Of a DNA stretch of 64,000 nucleotides, positions 1 to 9,296 are shown one piece after another (the stretch's first letter is position 1; each line of letters begins with the position of its first letter). The notes under the pieces were generated by a model. That model made no database searches, was not told where the DNA came from, and saw nothing but the letters and a program-made list of their open reading frames with translations. Origin of the DNA: an uncultured Pelagibacteraceae bacterium (GTDB lineage Bacteria > Pseudomonadota > Alphaproteobacteria > Pelagibacterales > Pelagibacteraceae); NCBI GenBank assembly GCA_902568235.1, contig CACFPS010000003.1, positions 1 through 64,000 on the forward strand. The letters run 5' to 3'. Both the position numbers and the translations under genes were made by a program.

Positions 1-485
1 CAAACACTTTCGGTTTTAATTATAGGATTTAGAATATTTAAGAGTTCATTTTCACTTGCAAAATCCGAATTATAAAGTCCCTTTTTAAAGATAGTTAACT
101 CTTTGATTTCTTTATCTAACCTCACATCATTAATAATGATGTCAAAGAAACTATTAATCTCTTCTCTTGAACTAATTAATTCTTTATCTAACAAGAAGAA
201 AAAAGCTAAAGGTGAATATGTCTTATCTTTAGCTTTAATTATTTCTTTCATTGAAAGTACAACGTCATCCTTGCCATCAGTTTCAAACTTAATTGTTGCT
301 AAATTGTATTGATTTGCCAATTTATCCTTTTGTCCTGAATTATATTCTTGATAAAAGAAAAAACCAAATAAAATTAGAATTATTATTATTATTAATGAAA
401 TTAAAGATTTTTTATTCTTTACTAAAAAATTTTTAATTTTTTCGTTTCTTGTATTTGCTGTAATAATTTTTATATCTTCTTCCAT
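1..485 (-). CDS. TPR-like single-pass membrane protein (YfgM-like), C-terminus off the window
   Basis: The reverse strand is open from an ATG at 485 to the window edge, about 161 residues, so it is missing from the ORF track only because it lacks a stop. A charged N-terminus is followed by one hydrophobic, isoleucine-rich membrane segment at about residues 28-46, then a helical, charged periplasmic part. This matches the layout of YfgM-like ancillary SecYEG/TPR_21 proteins, but I see no diagnostic motif and the similarity is weak. Its ATG overlaps the acnA stop by one base (TAATG), so it is probably translationally coupled to acnA. In many proteobacteria such a gene precedes bamB and der; those would lie outside this window. 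Confidence 0.6.
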   Translation of the reverse strand, partial: MEEDIKIITANTRNEKIKNFLVKNKKSLISLIIIIILILFGFFFYQEYNSGQKDKLANQYNLATIKFETDGKDDVVLSMKEIIKAKDKTYSPLAFFFLLDKELISSREEINSFFDIIINDVRLDKEIKELTIFKKGLYNSDFASENELLNILNPIIKTESV

Positions 486-3154
486 TATATCATATTTCTT
501 AACACATATTGGAGAATGCCTCCATTTTTAAAATATTCCAATTCATTCTTAGTGTCTATTCTGCATAGCATTTTAATTTTTTTTATTTCGCCTGAATTAT
601 ATTTTATTTCAACAGTTAAATGGTCGCCAGGGCTGATGCCCTTATCCATATCAATAATGCTTATTAATTCGGGGCCTGTTAAACTTAAATTTTTTCTATT
701 TACACCATCTATAAATTGTAATGGTAAAATGCCCATGCCAATTAAATTTGATCTATGTATTCTTTCAAAACTCTCTGCTATTACTGTTTTTACTCCTAAA
801 AGCTTTGTTCCTTTAGCTGCCCAATCCCTTGATGATCCGGTGCCATATTCTTTTCCACCGATAATAACTAAATCGGTTCCTCTTTTTTTATATTCAACAA
901 CAGCATCATAAACTGACATAATTTTTTCTTCAGGATAAAGTTTTGTAAAACCTCCTTCGGTGCCTGGTGCCATTTCATTTTTTATTCTAATATTAGCAAA
1001 TGTTCCTCTCTTCATTACTTCGTGATTTCCTCTTCTTGAGCCATAAGAATTATAATCTTTAGGTAAAATTTGATGATTCATAAAGTATTCTCCTGCTGGG
1101 CTGTCTTTTTGAATAGAGCCTGCTGGAGAAATATGATCTGTCGTTATCATATCCCCTAAAATTAATAATGGTCTAGCTTCTTTTATTTCTTTAAATCCCT
1201 CTGGTTCATCAGGCAAATTGTTAAAGAAAGGAGGTTTTTTTACATAAGTGGAAGTTTCATCCCAATTGTAGATGCTGCTTGGTTCAGTTTTAATTTTTTT
1301 CCATTGCTCTGGTCCTTCTAAAACATTTAAATATCTTTTTACAAACATTTCTGCGTTCAAAGAATTTTTTAATGTATCTTCTATTTCTGTATTACTTGGC
1401 CATATATCTTTCAAATAGACATCTTTTCCTTCAGAATCTTTTCCTAAAGAATCATTGTACAAATCAACCCTCATAGATCCAGCAATTGCGTATGCGACTA
1501 CTAGAGGTGGTGAAGCTAAGTAATTAGCTTTAATCAAAGGTGAAATTCTACCTTCAAAATTTCTATTTCCAGATAAAACTGAAACTGCATAAATATTATT
1601 TTTTTTAACTGCTTCTGAAATATTTTCGGTTAATGGTCCAGAATTACCAATGCAAGTTGTGCAACCATATCCAACAAGATTAAAACCTAATTGATCTAAA
1701 TAATAACTTAAGCCAGCTTTTTCTAAATAGTCAGTAACTACTTGCGATCCTGGCGCTAAAGAAGTTTTTACCCAAGGTTTTGATTTTAAGCCTTTTTTAA
1801 CTGCTTTTTTTGCAAGCAAGCCTGCTCCTATTAAAACATTTGGATTTGATGTATTGGTACAAGAAGTTATTGCTGCAATTAAAATATCCCCATCTTTAAT
1901 TGAAAACTTTTCATTTTCGACTTTCGAAACGGTTAGACTATTTTTTTTTGAAGATTCCTCAAATACTTTTTTAAAATTTTTTGCAGCCGCTGTTAGTAGA
2001 ACCTTATCTTGGGGTCTCTTAGGTCCAGATATTGTTGGGACAACTGTTGACATATCTAATGATAAACTATCAGTAAATATAATATCTCTACTTTCCCAAA
2101 GACCTTGCTCTTTTGCATAAGTTTCAACAATATCTATTATTTGGCTATCTCTTCCTGAGAACTTTAAATATTTTAAAGTTTCGTTATCGATTGGAAAAAA
2201 ACCACAAGTGGCGCCATATTCGGGAGCCATGTTGGCTATTGTTGCTCTATCTGCTAATGTTAAATTTTTTAAACCTTTCCCATAAAACTCTACAAATTTT
2301 CCAACAACTCCTTTATCTCTCAACATTTTCACAACTGTTAAAACTAAATCGGTAGCTGTAGTTCCTTCAGGAAGTTTATTTGTTATCTCAAATCCCATTA
2401 CTTCTGGAATTAACATTGAAATAGGTTGTCCCAACATTCCTGCTTCAGCTTCAATTCCACCAACTCCCCATCCCAAAACAGATAAACCGTTAACCATAGT
2501 AGTGTGGCTGTCTGTCCCAACTAGCGTATCTGGAAAAATATAATTTTCATTTTCATATTTTTCTGTCCAAACAACTTTTGACAAATATTCTAAATTTACT
2601 TGATGGCATATGCCTGTTCCAGGAGGCACAATCCTAAAATTGTCAAATGCTTGTTGTCCCCATTTTAAAAATGAATATCTTTCAGAATTTCTTTGAAATT
2701 CTATATCAACATTTTCTTTTAGAGAATTTTTGTTAGCATATTTATCTACTTGAACAGAATGGTCTATTACTAAATCAACTGGTGATAATGGATTTATAGT
2801 TGTTGGATCTTTATTTTTTTCTTTAACAGCCTCTCTCATTGCCGCTAAATCTGCAACGGCTGGAATTCCTGTATAATCTTGCAACAAAACTCTAGCTGGT
2901 CTATAGGCTATTTCAGTTTTTGATTTTTTATCTATTAACCATTCTTTGATTGCTGTAATTTGAGATTTGTTAACAGTTAGATCATCTTCATATCTTAAAA
3001 GGTTTTCTAATAAAATTTTTATTGATTTTGGAAGTTTTGATATTCCATCTAATCCGTTCTTTTCAGCTTCTTTTAATGAATAATATTTATAATCTTTATT
3101 GTTAATTGTAATCTTGCTTAGCGATTTAAAACTGTTTTTTGATCCTGGTTTCAT
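485..3154 (-). CDS. acnA: Aconitate hydratase AcnA
   Basis: Cytosolic [4Fe-4S] enzyme of the TCA cycle that interconverts citrate and isocitrate. The 889-residue length is normal for AcnA/IRP-type aconitases. Iron-sulfur ligand motifs are visible (SCTNTSNP and GCTTCIGNSG), as are the substrate-loop segment GTDSHTTM near residue 210 and the C-terminal swivel-domain motif YGTGSSRDWAAKG. It lies 8 bases downstream of the lysE-like gene and overlaps the following TPR-like gene by one base, so csaA, lysE, acnA and the TPR gene look like one minus-strand unit. Nothing unusual was seen. Confidence 0.97.
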   Translation of the reverse strand: MKPGSKNSFKSLSKITINNKDYKYYSLKEAEKNGLDGISKLPKSIKILLENLLRYEDDLTVNKSQITAIKEWLIDKKSKTEIAYRPARVLLQDYTGIPAVADLAAMREAVKEKNKDPTTINPLSPVDLVIDHSVQVDKYANKNSLKENVDIEFQRNSERYSFLKWGQQAFDNFRIVPPGTGICHQVNLEYLSKVVWTEKYENENYIFPDTLVGTDSHTTMVNGLSVLGWGVGGIEAEAGMLGQPISMLIPEVMGFEITNKLPEGTTATDLVLTVVKMLRDKGVVGKFVEFYGKGLKNLTLADRATIANMAPEYGATCGFFPIDNETLKYLKFSGRDSQIIDIVETYAKEQGLWESRDIIFTDSLSLDMSTVVPTISGPKRPQDKVLLTAAAKNFKKVFEESSKKNSLTVSKVENEKFSIKDGDILIAAITSCTNTSNPNVLIGAGLLAKKAVKKGLKSKPWVKTSLAPGSQVVTDYLEKAGLSYYLDQLGFNLVGYGCTTCIGNSGPLTENISEAVKKNNIYAVSVLSGNRNFEGRISPLIKANYLASPPLVVAYAIAGSMRVDLYNDSLGKDSEGKDVYLKDIWPSNTEIEDTLKNSLNAEMFVKRYLNVLEGPEQWKKIKTEPSSIYNWDETSTYVKKPPFFNNLPDEPEGFKEIKEARPLLILGDMITTDHISPAGSIQKDSPAGEYFMNHQILPKDYNSYGSRRGNHEVMKRGTFANIRIKNEMAPGTEGGFTKLYPEEKIMSVYDAVVEYKKRGTDLVIIGGKEYGTGSSRDWAAKGTKLLGVKTVIAESFERIHRSNLIGMGILPLQFIDGVNRKNLSLTGPELISIIDMDKGISPGDHLTVEIKYNSGEIKKIKMLCRIDTKNELEYFKNGGILQYVLRNMI

Positions 3155-3162
3155 AATTTAGT

Positions 3163-3795
3163 TTATAAATAAAGAATTATTATGGTTAAAATAAGCATGC
3201 CTGACATTAAATAATTAAAATTTTTTGCTATATGTTTTAACGGTACAGATAAAAAATTTGGTAAAGTTGACAACTTTTTTTCACTTTCTCCTATAGTCAT
3301 GTATTGACCCAATAAACTCCAAGTTACAATACTTAAAAAACTTATTATAATTGCTAATGTTATAACGATTATTGAGTCTTTAACAAAACTTTCCTGACTT
3401 ATAAATGTAGAAGTTATAAATGCTGCGCAAAGAACAGCTTTAGGATTAATAAACTGAAACAAGACTATATTAATAAAAGTTGCTGGATTTTTTACTTCGT
3501 TATTCTCTGAATTTCTAGTTGTTGCAATCTTATATGCCATATAAATAAGAAAAATTGTTCCAGCTATTGTAATTATCTTTTGAATGTCAGGATATTTTTT
3601 AAAAACAATTGATAAACCAAAATTAATACAAATTATTAATAATGGAAAACCGAAAGTCACACCATATATTATTGGTAAGGTTTTTTTTATACCAAAATTA
3701 AATGCAGAATATGAGGCCATAAAATTATTAGGCCCAGGAGAAAAGGCTGCTGCTGAGCAAAATAATACAAAAGCTATTAAATCTGAAAGTAACAT
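3163..3795 (-). CDS. LysE/RhtB-family amino-acid exporter
   Basis: Inner-membrane exporter of the LysE/RhtB superfamily, 210 residues, the usual length, with about six hydrophobic segments. The N-terminal family signature SPGPNN is present near residue 20, and FINPKA occurs mid-protein as in RhtB-type members. The substrate cannot be read from the sequence; family members export basic or neutral amino acids and related metabolites. It sits between csaA (6 bases upstream) and acnA (8 bases downstream) on the same strand. Confidence 0.88.
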   Translation of the reverse strand: MLLSDLIAFVLFCSAAAFSPGPNNFMASYSAFNFGIKKTLPIIYGVTFGFPLLIICINFGLSIVFKKYPDIQKIITIAGTIFLIYMAYKIATTRNSENNEVKNPATFINIVLFQFINPKAVLCAAFITSTFISQESFVKDSIIVITLAIIISFLSIVTWSLLGQYMTIGESEKKLSTLPNFLSVPLKHIAKNFNYLMSGMLILTIIILYL

Positions 3796-3801
3796 TTAGA
3801 G

Positions 3802-4143
3802 TTATGCAATTTTTAAACCATTTTTTGTTGGTTGCGAAGGATGTAACAAAACAACCTTACCGTCTTCTTCGATGGCACCTAGTACTAAAAATTGAGATTT
3901 AATTCCTGCTATATTTTTTTCTGGAAAATTACAAACTCCAATAACTTGTTTTCCTTTTAAATCATCTTCATTGTAATAATGGGTTATCTGTGCAGACGAT
4001 TGCTTAATTCCAATTTCTTTTCCAAAGTCTACTTCTATTACTAAAGAAGGTTTTCTTGCTTTTTCATTTTTTTTTACCGATATCACTGTTCCAATTCGAA
4101 TATCTATTTTATCAAATATGTCGTAGGTTATTTGTTCTTTCAT
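3802..4143 (-). CDS. csaA: CsaA-type tRNA-binding-fold protein
   Basis: Small cytosolic protein of 113 residues made up of a single OB-fold tRNA-binding domain like the C-terminal domain of MetRS/Arc1p. Family features include the N-terminal FDKIDIRIGTV segment and the IGVCNFPEKNIAG region. CsaA has been described as a secretion-associated chaperone in Bacillus and as a tRNA-binding protein by structure; its role here is not evident from context. It is the first gene of the minus-strand unit leading to acnA and is divergent from argE across only 25 AT-rich bases, which must hold both promoters. Confidence 0.88.
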   Translation of the reverse strand: MKEQITYDIFDKIDIRIGTVISVKKNEKARKPSLVIEVDFGKEIGIKQSSAQITHYYNEDDLKGKQVIGVCNFPEKNIAGIKSQFLVLGAIEEDGKVVLLHPSQPTKNGLKIA

Positions 4144-4168
4144 GAAATTAATATATAATTAAATATAT

Positions 4169-5356
4169 ATGAGTACAGAAAATAATTTGCAAACAATATA
4201 TGAAAACTCAATCAAAATACTTACTGATTTAATTGCTTTCAAAACTATATCTGGTGAAAATAATTCACCCTTAATTGATTATTGTGACAATATATTAAAT
4301 TCTTTAGGAGCTGAATCTTTTAGAACATATGATGATGAAAAAAAAAGAGTGAATCTATTCTCAACTATAAAATCAAAAAATGAAAGTGAAAAAAAGCCAA
4401 TAATACTTTCTGGACATACAGATGTTGTGCCTGTTTCAAAAGGTTGGTCTTCAGATCCATTCACCGCAACAATTAAAAATGATAAACTATATGGTAGAGG
4501 ATCGTGTGATATGAAAGGATTCATTGCTTGTGCATTAGCATACGCACCAATTCTTTCAAATTCAAATTTAGATAGAGATATTCATTTTTCTTTTACATTT
4601 GATGAAGAAACTGCGTGTAAAGGAGCGCCTATTTTAATAAAAGAATTAAAAAAAAGGGGAATCATAAATGGTATTTGTGTCGTAGGAGAACCAACAAATA
4701 TGAAAATTATTGATTCTCACAAAGGTTGCTATGAATATACTACATATTTTGAAGGTTTGGCTGGACATAGTTCCCAACCTCATAAAGGTGTAAGTGCAGT
4801 TGAATATGCAGCAAGATATGTAAATAAACTTGTTGAGCTAAGACAAAAATTAAAAAAAAGACAACCTAAAAACTCTATATTTGATCCTCCTTATTCAACT
4901 CTTCAAGTGGGAGGTATATTTGGAGGCATAGCTCACAATGTAATAGCAGATAAATGTTATGTTAATTGGGAAACTCGACCAGTTGTTAAAGAAGATGCAA
5001 TTTTTTTAAATTCTGAAATAGATAAATTCACAAATGAAACTTTACTTCCAGAAATGAAAAAAATTCACCCATCCTCATCGATAAAAAAAGAAATAATTGG
5101 TGAAATTATAGGTTTTAACAGATTGGAAAAGTCAGAAGCTTGTGAGTTTGTTTCGAGTATTACAGGAGATAATTCGAGAGAAGTTGTTTCTTTTGGAACT
5201 GAAGCGGGTCTATTTCAAGAAATTGGAATTAGCACGGTAGTATGTGGACCTGGATCTATAGAACAAGCTCACAAAATAGACGAATTTATAAAATTAGATG
5301 AATTAAAAAAATGTCTGGAATTTTTAGAAGGAGTTAAAAATAAATCTATAAATTAA
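4169..5356 (+). CDS. argE: Acetylornithine deacetylase (M20 family)
   Basis: Cytosolic M20 metallohydrolase of 395 residues expected to remove the acetyl group from N2-acetylornithine in arginine synthesis. The two-metal site motifs are intact: GHTDVVPV, then GRGSCDMKG, the DEET catalytic glutamate region and the GEPTNMK ligand segment, with the dimerisation/lid domain in between and a late HKIDEF histidine motif. Other M20 deacylases share these motifs, so a different N-acyl substrate is possible. In particular a deacetylase for N-acetyl-diaminobutyrate is missing near the ectoine genes at 29-31 kb. It ends four bases inside the convergent aldehyde dehydrogenase. Confidence 0.85.
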   Translation: MSTENNLQTIYENSIKILTDLIAFKTISGENNSPLIDYCDNILNSLGAESFRTYDDEKKRVNLFSTIKSKNESEKKPIILSGHTDVVPVSKGWSSDPFTATIKNDKLYGRGSCDMKGFIACALAYAPILSNSNLDRDIHFSFTFDEETACKGAPILIKELKKRGIINGICVVGEPTNMKIIDSHKGCYEYTTYFEGLAGHSSQPHKGVSAVEYAARYVNKLVELRQKLKKRQPKNSIFDPPYSTLQVGGIFGGIAHNVIADKCYVNWETRPVVKEDAIFLNSEIDKFTNETLLPEMKKIHPSSSIKKEIIGEIIGFNRLEKSEACEFVSSITGDNSREVVSFGTEAGLFQEIGISTVVCGPGSIEQAHKIDEFIKLDELKKCLEFLEGVKNKSIN

Positions 5357-6786
5357 TTCCAACCACCAACTGATTTTACTTCTAAAAATTCAATTAAACC
5401 TTCTTTACCTGCTTCTCTACCAATTCCTGAATGTTTGTAGCCACCAAAAGGAGCATCCACTGCAATACCTGCACCATTAACATCAACCATTCCTGATCTT
5501 AATTTTCTTGCTACTCTTTGAACTTTTTCATTGTCCTGAGTTTGGATATAATTTGTTAAACCATAATCAGTATCATTTGCAATTTCAATTGCCTCTTCTT
5601 CTGTCTCAAAAGGAATTACCGATAAAACTGGTCCAAATATTTCTGTTCTAGCAATTTCCATATTATTATTTACATCTGCAAATACTGTCGGTTTTATATA
5701 ATAACCATCCTTAATCCCATCAGGCTTACCAGGACCTCCTGCAACTAATTTTGCACCTTCGTCAATTCCTTTTTGAATTAAATTTTGAATTTTATTAAAT
5801 TGTGTTTCAGAAATTACAGGACCAATATGATCTCCTTCTTTATTAGGATCATCAACTTTAAAATCGTTGGCATATTTTTTTAATCTTTCAACTGCTTCGT
5901 CATATATAGGTTTTTCAACTAACATTCTTGTTGGCGCATTACAAGATTGACCTGAATTTCTAAAACATCTTAAAGCACCTCTTTCGATTGCCTCAGCATC
6001 AGCATCTTTGAATATAATATTTGCGCCCTTTCCACCTAATTCTAAGCTTATTCTTTTAAAATCTTTTGCAGCATTTTGAGATATTAATGCTCCAGCTCTT
6101 GTAGAACCTGTAAATGAAATCATATTAACATCCGGATGGCTTGTTAAAGCTTCTCCCGTTGTTGCTCCATCACCATTAACTAGATTAAACACACCTTTTG
6201 GAAATTTAGCTTCATCAATTAGCTCTGCAAGAACCATTGATGAAAGTGGAGCTAATTCAGATGGTTTTAAAATCATAGTACATCCCGCAGCCAATGCTGG
6301 AATAACTTTTAAACAAACTTGATTCATTGGCCAGTTCCAAGGAGTAATTAATGCACAAACACCTTTTGGCTCATATAAAATTCTTTGATTTTTTTCATGA
6401 TCTCCAAGAGGTTTTTCAAACTCAAATTCTTTTAAATATCTTATAAAAGATTTTGTGTGACTTGCTCCAGTCCCTGTTTGAAGTTTTGAAGCAAAATCCT
6501 TCGGTGCGCCCATTTCTAAAATTATTGCGTCAGTTATATCATTCCATCTTTTTTTGTATAATTCGTAAAAATTTTCTAATAAAGCAATTCTCTCTTCTTT
6601 AGTTGAGAAACCCCAAGTTTTAAAAGCTTGTTTAGCGACTAAGACTGCATCGTTTATATCGTCTTTACCTCCTAAAGAAATAACTGCGCAGCTTTTCTCG
6701 GTAGCTGGATTTATAACTTCAATATCTTTTTGTTTTTTGGGTTTAACCCATGATCCATTAATATAAAAATTTCTTTTTTCTAACAT
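5353..6786 (-). CDS. NAD(P)-dependent aldehyde dehydrogenase
   Basis: Cytosolic aldehyde dehydrogenase of 477 residues. The oxyanion-hole segment TPWNWPMNQ, the general-base glutamate in LELGGKG and the catalytic cysteine in NSGQSCNAPTR are all present. It lies 20 bases downstream of an agmatinase-family ureohydrolase on the same strand, so a plausible job is oxidising an amino- or guanidino-aldehyde from polyamine, agmatine or guanidino-acid catabolism; this is context inference only. It is clearly a paralogue of the equally long aldehyde dehydrogenase at 32949-34382, sharing the FYING start and the same TEMGAP/LEMGAP region. Confidence 0.92.
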   Translation of the reverse strand: MLEKRNFYINGSWVKPKKQKDIEVINPATEKSCAVISLGGKDDINDAVLVAKQAFKTWGFSTKEERIALLENFYELYKKRWNDITDAIILEMGAPKDFASKLQTGTGASHTKSFIRYLKEFEFEKPLGDHEKNQRILYEPKGVCALITPWNWPMNQVCLKVIPALAAGCTMILKPSELAPLSSMVLAELIDEAKFPKGVFNLVNGDGATTGEALTSHPDVNMISFTGSTRAGALISQNAAKDFKRISLELGGKGANIIFKDADAEAIERGALRCFRNSGQSCNAPTRMLVEKPIYDEAVERLKKYANDFKVDDPNKEGDHIGPVISETQFNKIQNLIQKGIDEGAKLVAGGPGKPDGIKDGYYIKPTVFADVNNNMEIARTEIFGPVLSVIPFETEEEAIEIANDTDYGLTNYIQTQDNEKVQRVARKLRSGMVDVNGAGIAVDAPFGGYKHSGIGREAGKEGLIEFLEVKSVGGWN

Positions 6787-6806
6787 TTTGGCAAAATATC
6801 CCTTCT

Positions 6807-7760
6807 TTATGATTTTGCAAATAAATTAGTTAATTCATAAACTATCGTTGCGGCTGCAAGAGAAGTGACTTCAGCATGATCATAGGCAGGAGCAACCTCT
6901 ACTACATCAGCTGAAATTAAATTTAATCCAGACAAACCTCTAATTACATTTACCATTTCTCTTGTGCTCATGCCTGCTATTTCTGGTGTTCCGGTTCCTG
7001 GAGCAAAAGCTGGATCTAGCACATCTATATCAATTGATAAGTATAGTGGATTGTCTCTTACTCTTTTTCTTATTCTTTCGGCTATTTTATCTGTACCTTC
7101 TGTTTGAAACTCATCACAATGAATGATTTTAAATCCAAAACTTTCATCATTTTTTATATCATCTCTACTGTATAAAGGTCCTCTTATTCCAACATGCATA
7201 GAAGCATCATCTAGAAATAAATTTTCCTCTCGTGCCCTTCTAAAAGGAGTTCCGTGTGTATAGGGTGCTCCAAAATACGTATCCCAAGTATCGAGATGAG
7301 CATCAAAATGAACTAGAGAAACTGGGCCATTATTTTTTTTGTTTATAGCTCTTAGTAACGGGACAGCTATTGTATGATCACCTCCTAAACTTATAATTCC
7401 TCCAACTTTCTTTAATAGATCTGTTGCTCCTACTTCAATTTGCTTGATCGCTTCATCAATATTAAATGGATTACAGGCAATATCACCAGCATCAGCCACT
7501 TGCTGAACTTTAAATGGTTCCACATCATAGTTGGGATGATAATTTGTTCTTAAATGTCTTGAGGCTTGTCTTATACTTTGAGGGCCAAATCTAGCACCTG
7601 GTCTATAACTGGTGCCAGAGTCAAATGGCACTCCAACAATTGCTACATCACATTGTTCAACATCTCTTAATTCTGGAAGTCTTGCAAAAGTATTGGGGCC
7701 CGCATATCTAGGTACTTTAGTTCCACTAACTGGTTGAATTGTATTTTTATTTTTTTTCAT
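6807..7760 (-). CDS. Agmatinase/arginase-family ureohydrolase
   Basis: Binuclear manganese (or nickel) ureohydrolase that releases urea from a guanidino substrate. All metal-binding motifs are visible: GGDHTIAVP, HFDAHLDTW and SIDIDVLDPAFAPGTGTPE. The ORF track begins at a TTG at 7793, but I prefer the ATG at 7760, which removes an 11-residue extension with no family counterpart and gives 317 residues, typical for SpeB-like enzymes. Agmatine, guanidinobutyrate, guanidinopropionate or free guanidine are all possible substrates for this subfamily. The downstream aldehyde dehydrogenase suggests catabolism. An amidinotransferase that could make a guanidino compound is encoded at 55.2 kb. Confidence 0.85.
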   Translation of the reverse strand: MKKNKNTIQPVSGTKVPRYAGPNTFARLPELRDVEQCDVAIVGVPFDSGTSYRPGARFGPQSIRQASRHLRTNYHPNYDVEPFKVQQVADAGDIACNPFNIDEAIKQIEVGATDLLKKVGGIISLGGDHTIAVPLLRAINKKNNGPVSLVHFDAHLDTWDTYFGAPYTHGTPFRRAREENLFLDDASMHVGIRGPLYSRDDIKNDESFGFKIIHCDEFQTEGTDKIAERIRKRVRDNPLYLSIDIDVLDPAFAPGTGTPEIAGMSTREMVNVIRGLSGLNLISADVVEVAPAYDHAEVTSLAAATIVYELTNLFAKS

Positions 7761-7885
7761 TTTAAAATTAAGTAAATAATTAATAAGATCCAAAAAAAAG
7801 TATAATATAAGTATATATATTTTTTAGCAAACATGCTTGGAATAGTTTCTGTATTTTTTTTTTTCTTTTTCATTTTATAATAATC

Positions 7886-7903
7886 TAAGATAATATTATC
7901 TTA
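7886..7903. promoter_or_regulatory. 18-bp perfect palindrome in a divergent promoter region
   Basis: TAAGATAATATTATCTTA reads identically on both strands and lies 23 bases before the start of the zincin-like gene, in the 166-base divergent region shared with the ureohydrolase. It could be a dimeric-regulator operator or simply AT-rich chance structure. The halves loosely recall a GATAAT Fur-type half site, but I would not name a regulator. The rest of this intergenic region is a long T-rich tract. Confidence 0.35.
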
Positions 7904-7926
7904 ACCTATTAGTCTATATTTATTTA

Positions 7927-8655
7927 ATGAGATTATTATTAATTTTATTTTTTGTGCTGCATTTAACTTCATTAAAGGCAGATGAAATTTATAACTTATT
8001 GGGAATCCCCAACTTGGAAGTATATAAATTAAATAATTCTAATGGAATAAAGTATTTAAATGCAAAAAAAAATTTCAGAATAGGTATTAAAGACAACATA
8101 ACGTGCAATAAATCAAATAAAAAAAAATTAGATAATCAATTTTCCTTAGTTTCAAAAAACTTGGATAGATATAATGCTGAATTTTTAAAAAAAATAAATT
8201 TACGATTTATAGTTTTGTGTGAAAATCTATATATATCAAAAATAAATACAGCGGGAATACCTGATCATGAAAAAAGAATATTAATTTTAGATTTAAACTT
8301 TAATAAAATATATTTTGAAAGAGTTATACATCATGAAATATTTCATATAATTCATAATAGTTTTAAAGAAATTTTTGATGAATCTGTTTGGTCAAAATTC
8401 AATGATAAATCTTTTAAATATGCCGAATGTTCAACATGTTCTGACAGACTTAACTTGGATCTTTATGATAAAACAAATGGATTTCTTACTGAATATTCTA
8501 AATCTATAGCTTCAGAAGATATGGCGGAAGTCTACTCATTTTTAATTACTGATAAAACGATTATTGAAAAAAAAGCCACTGAGGATCCAATATTATTTAA
8601 TAAAATTGAATATATAAAATCTAGAATAAACAAAATCATAAAATTTAATGATTAA
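7927..8655 (+). CDS. Secreted putative zinc metallopeptidase (HExxH), unrecognised family
   Basis: A 242-residue protein with a clear cleavable signal peptide at residues 1-18, so probably periplasmic. The stretch HHEIFH at residues 135-140 contains an HExxH zincin motif (H136, E137, H140). A downstream SEDMAEVY segment with E197/E201 could supply the third, glutamate ligand seen in gluzincins. Two cysteines in a CSTC motif near residue 170 may form a disulfide. I do not recognise a named family; some putative zinc-binding peptidase families have a similar HExxH plus D/E-x-AE layout. It overlaps the cyclophilin-like gene by eight bases, so the two are probably co-translated. Confidence 0.72.
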   Translation: MRLLLILFFVLHLTSLKADEIYNLLGIPNLEVYKLNNSNGIKYLNAKKNFRIGIKDNITCNKSNKKKLDNQFSLVSKNLDRYNAEFLKKINLRFIVLCENLYISKINTAGIPDHEKRILILDLNFNKIYFERVIHHEIFHIIHNSFKEIFDESVWSKFNDKSFKYAECSTCSDRLNLDLYDKTNGFLTEYSKSIASEDMAEVYSFLITDKTIIEKKATEDPILFNKIEYIKSRINKIIKFND

Positions 8656-9292
8656 TAAAATAAAAGCATCTCTGTCAGAAAAAATATTATTTATTTTCTT
8701 AATTTCTTTGGCAACTTTTAGTTTTAGTTTTTTTTTTATCACTAAAAATAAATGTTTTTTTATAAAAGAAATTAATCCTGAAAAAATTCAGTTTGATAAT
8801 CCAGAAAATATTGCAATCATGAATGTTGAATGTGGTAATGTCATAATTGAACTTTATCCAAATTTTTCACCAAAAGCAGTGGAAAGATTTAAATATCTAA
8901 TAAAAAAAGGATCTTATAACAAATCAAGTTTCTATAAAGTGATCAAAGATACATTGGTACAAGCTGGTGATTTAGAATTTGGAAATATTGATAATATCAA
9001 TTATTTTAAAGTTGGTAGCGGACAATCTGGTCTTGGTGCTTTAAATTCAGAATTAAATGATGTTTTTAAATTTGACGAAGGAAGTGTCGCTTTTGCAAGA
9101 GGGACTGAATTAAACACTGAAGATAGTGAATTCTTTATTATTTTAAAAAAAATTGATTTATATAATGGTGAATATACTCCTATAGGAAAAGTTATTCATG
9201 GTTTAGAAGCTCTAAAAAAAATCAAATCAGCAAGCAAATCAGCATATGTTTTGAGACCTGATTTTATAAACTACATTAAGTTACTTGATTAG
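8648..9292 (+). CDS. Membrane-anchored cyclophilin-type peptidyl-prolyl isomerase, degenerate active site
   Basis: A 214-residue protein with one N-terminal membrane anchor (about residues 12-32) and a cyclophilin domain facing the periplasm. Family landmarks are readable: YPNFSPKAVERF, the VQAGD strand, the FARG segment and SEFFI. The catalytic segment normally reading FHRVI is FYKVI here, so the active-site arginine is replaced by lysine, and SQFF has become SEFF. Isomerase activity may be weak or lost, leaving a binding or chaperone role. Tight coupling to the upstream HExxH protein suggests shared work in envelope protein folding or turnover. It is convergent with the beta-oxidation gene, with 4 bases between them. 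Confidence 0.85.
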   Translation: MINKIKASLSEKILFIFLISLATFSFSFFFITKNKCFFIKEINPEKIQFDNPENIAIMNVECGNVIIELYPNFSPKAVERFKYLIKKGSYNKSSFYKVIKDTLVQAGDLEFGNIDNINYFKVGSGQSGLGALNSELNDVFKFDEGSVAFARGTELNTEDSEFFIILKKIDLYNGEYTPIGKVIHGLEALKKIKSASKSAYVLRPDFINYIKLLD

Positions 9293-9296
9293 GATT

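Noticed and set aside
103-312. 69-residue plus-strand ORF at the window start
   Set aside because: It is antisense to the better-supported TPR-like membrane protein, which has an ATG overlapping the acnA stop and a proper membrane segment.
516-911. 131-residue plus-strand ORF inside acnA
   Set aside because: Shadow frame of the highly conserved aconitase gene; no family features.
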